In this document: in pieces, positions 25,338 to 26,709 of the stretch
Position numbering within the stretch: position 1 is the stretch's first letter
How the letters are laid out: each line of letters opens with the position of its first letter
Assembly: GCA_016215085.1 (NCBI GenBank)
Contig: JACRMD010000082.1
Coordinates: 1-26,709, forward strand
Origin: Solirubrobacterales bacterium
GTDB taxonomy: Bacteria; Actinomycetota; Thermoleophilia; Solirubrobacterales; Solirubrobacteraceae
Length of the DNA stretch: 26,709 nucleotides
Direction of reading: 5' to 3'
Notes under the pieces: generated by a model
Database searches by the model: none
What the model was told of the DNA's origin: nothing
Seen by the model: the letters and a program-made list of their open reading frames with translations, nothing else
Made by a program: the position numbers and the translations under genes

Positions 25338-25772
25338 TCAGCCGGGGCAGGCGCCCGGGTTCTGCTCGCAGAAGTCGCTGAAGCCGCCCGAGTCCTGGCC
25401 GTCGCCGCCGGTCGTGCCGCCCCCGGTGGTCCCGCCGCCCGTGGTGCCGCCGGTCGTGCCGCCGGAGGTGCCGCCGGCCTCGGTGCCGCCGGTGGCCGGT
25501 GCGGCCGGCGCTGGGGCGGGCGTGGCGGTGGTCGGCGTGCCGCCCGCGGTGCCGCTCGCGGCGCCGGGCGTCGTCTCGGTGGTCGTCGTGTCGGTCGTGC
25601 TCGTCGTCGACGAGCCGCCGCCCGAGCTCTCGGCCGCGGGGAGGCTGGCGTTGGCGGGCGCGCGGAGGTCGGGCGTCGTCTTGGGGACGACGTCGGTGAA
25701 CTCCTGGTCGTCGCCGCAGGCGCCGAGCACGAGCGCGGCGCCGAGGAGGAGTGCCGTGACCGGACGGCGCAT
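25338..25772 (-). CDS. Lipoprotein with Thr/Gly-rich low-complexity stalk
   Basis: 144 residues from ATG 25772. The signal peptide ends in a lipobox (MRRPVTALLLGAALVLGAC), so the protein should be lipid-anchored on the outer face of the membrane. After about 30 ordinary residues (DDQEFTDVVPKTTPDLRAP) it becomes Thr/Ser/Gly/Ala/Pro-rich (TTSTTDTTTTETTPG; TSGGTTGGTTGGGTTGGG), likely an extended and possibly glycosylated stalk. It ends in a short distinct tail GGFSDFCEQNPGACPG with two cysteines. No catalytic domain is visible. It starts 9 nt after the zinc-ribbon stop on the same strand, so the two are probably co-transcribed. Confidence 0.85.
   Translation of the reverse strand: MRRPVTALLLGAALVLGACGDDQEFTDVVPKTTPDLRAPANASLPAAESSGGGSSTTSTTDTTTTETTPGAASGTAGGTPTTATPAPAPAAPATGGTEAGGTSGGTTGGTTGGGTTGGGTTGGDGQDSGGFSDFCEQNPGACPG
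25406..25494. repeat. Imperfect tandem repeats coding the Thr-Gly stalk
   Basis: The plus strand contains repeated units of the form CCGCCGGTCGTG and variants, about 12 nt each, six or seven times. On the coding strand they give Gly-Gly-Thr-Thr and similar. Such repeats expand and contract by slippage. They are low-complexity coding sequence, not a CRISPR array. Confidence 0.6.
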
Positions 25773-25781
25773 GGGACGGGC

Positions 25782-26060
25782 TCAGCCGGCGGGCTGGGCG
25801 AGCGGCGCCATCCGGCGGCCGCACGTCGGGCAGTCGTTGAGGTCCTTCTGGGCGAGCTGGTCGCACCAGTTGCAGAAGCGGAGGTTCTCCACCGCCCACG
25901 GCAGGGTGGAGGGGGACGGCGCGAGCGGGATGACCTTGCCGACGACCTCGAGCGGCTCGCCGGTCTCGCGGTCCTTGTAGACCTTGTCGGGCTCGGCCTC
26001 GAGGAAGATCTCACGACCCGTCGAGGGCGTGCGCATGCGGTAGCGCTGGCGGGAGCTCAC
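25782..26060 (-). CDS. Small zinc-ribbon protein, 92 aa
   Basis: GTG 26060 gives a 92-residue protein. The N-terminal half is beta-rich (RYRMRTPSTGREIFLEAE, DKVYKDRETGEPLEVVGKV). The C-terminal half contains two Cys pairs, FCNWCDQL and DCPTCGRRM, spaced as a zinc ribbon, after the aromatic LPWAVENLRF. Similar modules bind nucleic acid or protein partners; I cannot name a function. The GTG is supported by TAGGCT 7 nt upstream. It is divergent from the glycosyltransferase (41-nt gap) and is followed by the lipoprotein gene. Confidence 0.75.
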   Translation of the reverse strand: MSSRQRYRMRTPSTGREIFLEAEPDKVYKDRETGEPLEVVGKVIPLAPSPSTLPWAVENLRFCNWCDQLAQKDLNDCPTCGRRMAPLAQPAG

Positions 26061-26067
26061 CCCTGGA

Positions 26068-26073
26068 AGCCTA
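26068..26073 (-). promoter_or_regulatory. Putative -10 (TAGGCT) of zinc-ribbon gene
   Basis: Minus-strand TAGGCT is followed by 7 nt and the GTG at 26060. No ribosome site is present. On the other strand a weaker CATGAT at 26090–26095 ends 6 nt before the glycosyltransferase GTG. Confidence 0.45.
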
Positions 26074-26101
26074 GCGGGACGGCCCTCGGCATGATCCGCG
26101 C

Positions 26102-26709
26102 GTGCGCGTCCTCGTCTTCCACGGCTACCTGCTCCGCGGCACGGGCTCCAACGTCTACAACGCCCGGCTGGCGGTGGCGCTGGCGCGCCAGGGCCACGAG
26201 GTCCACCTGCTCAGCCAGGAGCGCCGGCCGGAGGAGATCGGGCTGCCCGGCGGGGTGGTGCTCCACCGGCCCGACATCGGCGACCTGCTGCCGGTCTACG
26301 TGGCCGACCGCTACGAGGGCGTCGAGGCCAAGCGCTTCGCCGAGCTGACCGACGAGGAGCTCGCGGCCTACCTGGAGCGCAACGTCGCCGCCGTGCGCGA
26401 GGTCGTCGCCGCGGCCCGGCCGGACGTGGCGCTGGCCAACCACCTCGTCATGGGCCCGGCGATCCTCGCCCGCGCGCTCGGGGACGAGGTGCCCTACGCC
26501 GTCAAGGTCCACGGCAGCGCGCTGGAGTACACCGTCAAGCCCGACCCCGAGCGGTTCCTGCCCTACGCCCGGGAGGGGCTGGCGCGGGCGCGCGCGGTGC
26601 TCGTGGGCTCGCGCCACACCGCGGAGAGCCTCTGGGCGGCGATGGACGACCCGTCGCTGCCGGGCCGCACGCGCCTGGGCCCGCCCGGGGTCGACGTCGA
26701 GGAGTTCCG
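26102..26709 (+). CDS. Glycosyltransferase family 4 (N-terminal part, runs off the window)
   Basis: The frame from GTG 26102 encodes 202 residues and is open at the end of the window. RVLVFHGYLLRGTGSNVYNA has the glycine-rich nucleotide-sugar loop of GT-B enzymes, followed by LAVALARQGHEVHLLSQERR. Later RPDVALANHLVMGPAILARA and VPYAVKVHGSALEYTVKPDP, and ARAVLVGSRHTAESLWAA, are typical of the N-terminal Rossmann lobe of GT4 enzymes. The donor-binding C-terminal lobe is outside the window. It probably transfers a sugar to a cell-envelope glycan or lipid; the acceptor is unknown. A CATGAT hexamer 6 nt upstream may be its -10. An ATG at 26091 is out of frame and not used. Confidence 0.88.
   Translation, partial: MRVLVFHGYLLRGTGSNVYNARLAVALARQGHEVHLLSQERRPEEIGLPGGVVLHRPDIGDLLPVYVADRYEGVEAKRFAELTDEELAAYLERNVAAVREVVAAARPDVALANHLVMGPAILARALGDEVPYAVKVHGSALEYTVKPDPERFLPYAREGLARARAVLVGSRHTAESLWAAMDDPSLPGRTRLGPPGVDVEEF

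Noticed and set aside
25406..25494. CRISPR-like repeats
   Set aside because: The units are about 12 nt, contiguous, without spacers, and code the Thr-Gly stalk of a lipoprotein.

Overview
The window reads as chromosomal DNA of a very GC-rich actinobacterium. From about 4.8 kb onward nearly every codon ends in G or C, starts are often GTG, and genes frequently overlap by 4 nt (ATGA or GTGA). The gene set is class II DAHP synthase, glmS–acpS–nnr–PRC–CBS–alr–CCA-adding enzyme, a membrane GGDEF protein, and several small secreted proteins of a Thermoleophilia style. This suggests Solirubrobacterales or a relative. That is inference from gene content and composition, not a phylogenetic result.

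Region A (1–4540) is compositionally different: roughly 57–62% GC in hand-counted lines, against about 75–80% further on, with many A/T-ending codons. It holds the 3' end of an unidentified gene and a large AAA ATPase joined to a DUF4435/TOPRIM-like nuclease domain. The latter has the layout of a single-chain AriA–AriB (PARIS-type) anti-phage protein, but it carries a frameshift near 455–470. A 665-nt stretch without a recognisable gene follows, then a secreted delta-60-repeat protein. This looks like an acquired accessory segment.

Region B (4833–13757, mostly minus strand) carries a MOSC protein, an RNase HI-family protein, a DUF3047-like protein broken near its 3' end, a plus-strand GCS2 glutamate–cysteine ligase, an unknown protein, a NatAB-like ABC exporter pair, class II DAHP synthase (first step of the shikimate pathway) and a membrane fatty-acid desaturase.

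Region C (13789–20762, plus strand) is a housekeeping cluster: glucosamine-6-phosphate synthase, a remnant of holo-ACP synthase, the bifunctional NAD(P)HX repair enzyme, a PRC-barrel-like protein, a CBS-pair protein, alanine racemase and a CCA-adding/poly(A) polymerase-like enzyme. It links cell-wall precursors, fatty-acid carrier activation, cofactor repair and tRNA maturation.

Region D (20619–26709) has a broken M28 peptidase divergent from a HIT protein, a chimeric enoyl-CoA hydratase, two secreted proteins, a diguanylate cyclase, a lipoprotein, a zinc-ribbon protein and the 5' part of a GT4 glycosyltransferase.

Two things stand out. First, several core genes are interrupted by junctions where sequence is missing, and at two of them a short in-frame piece of an unrelated gene is spliced in: an MCE/MlaD fragment inside the enoyl-CoA hydratase, and a HAD/UbiA-type fragment between the CCA-adding enzyme and the M28 peptidase. 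GlmS has lost its C-tail and AcpS its N-terminus in a single join. This is either widespread assembly chimerism or a remarkable rearrangement pattern, and read mapping would decide. Second, many genes have a TANNNT -10-like hexamer 6–10 nt before the start codon and no Shine-Dalgarno sequence, which predicts leaderless transcription as a default mode.
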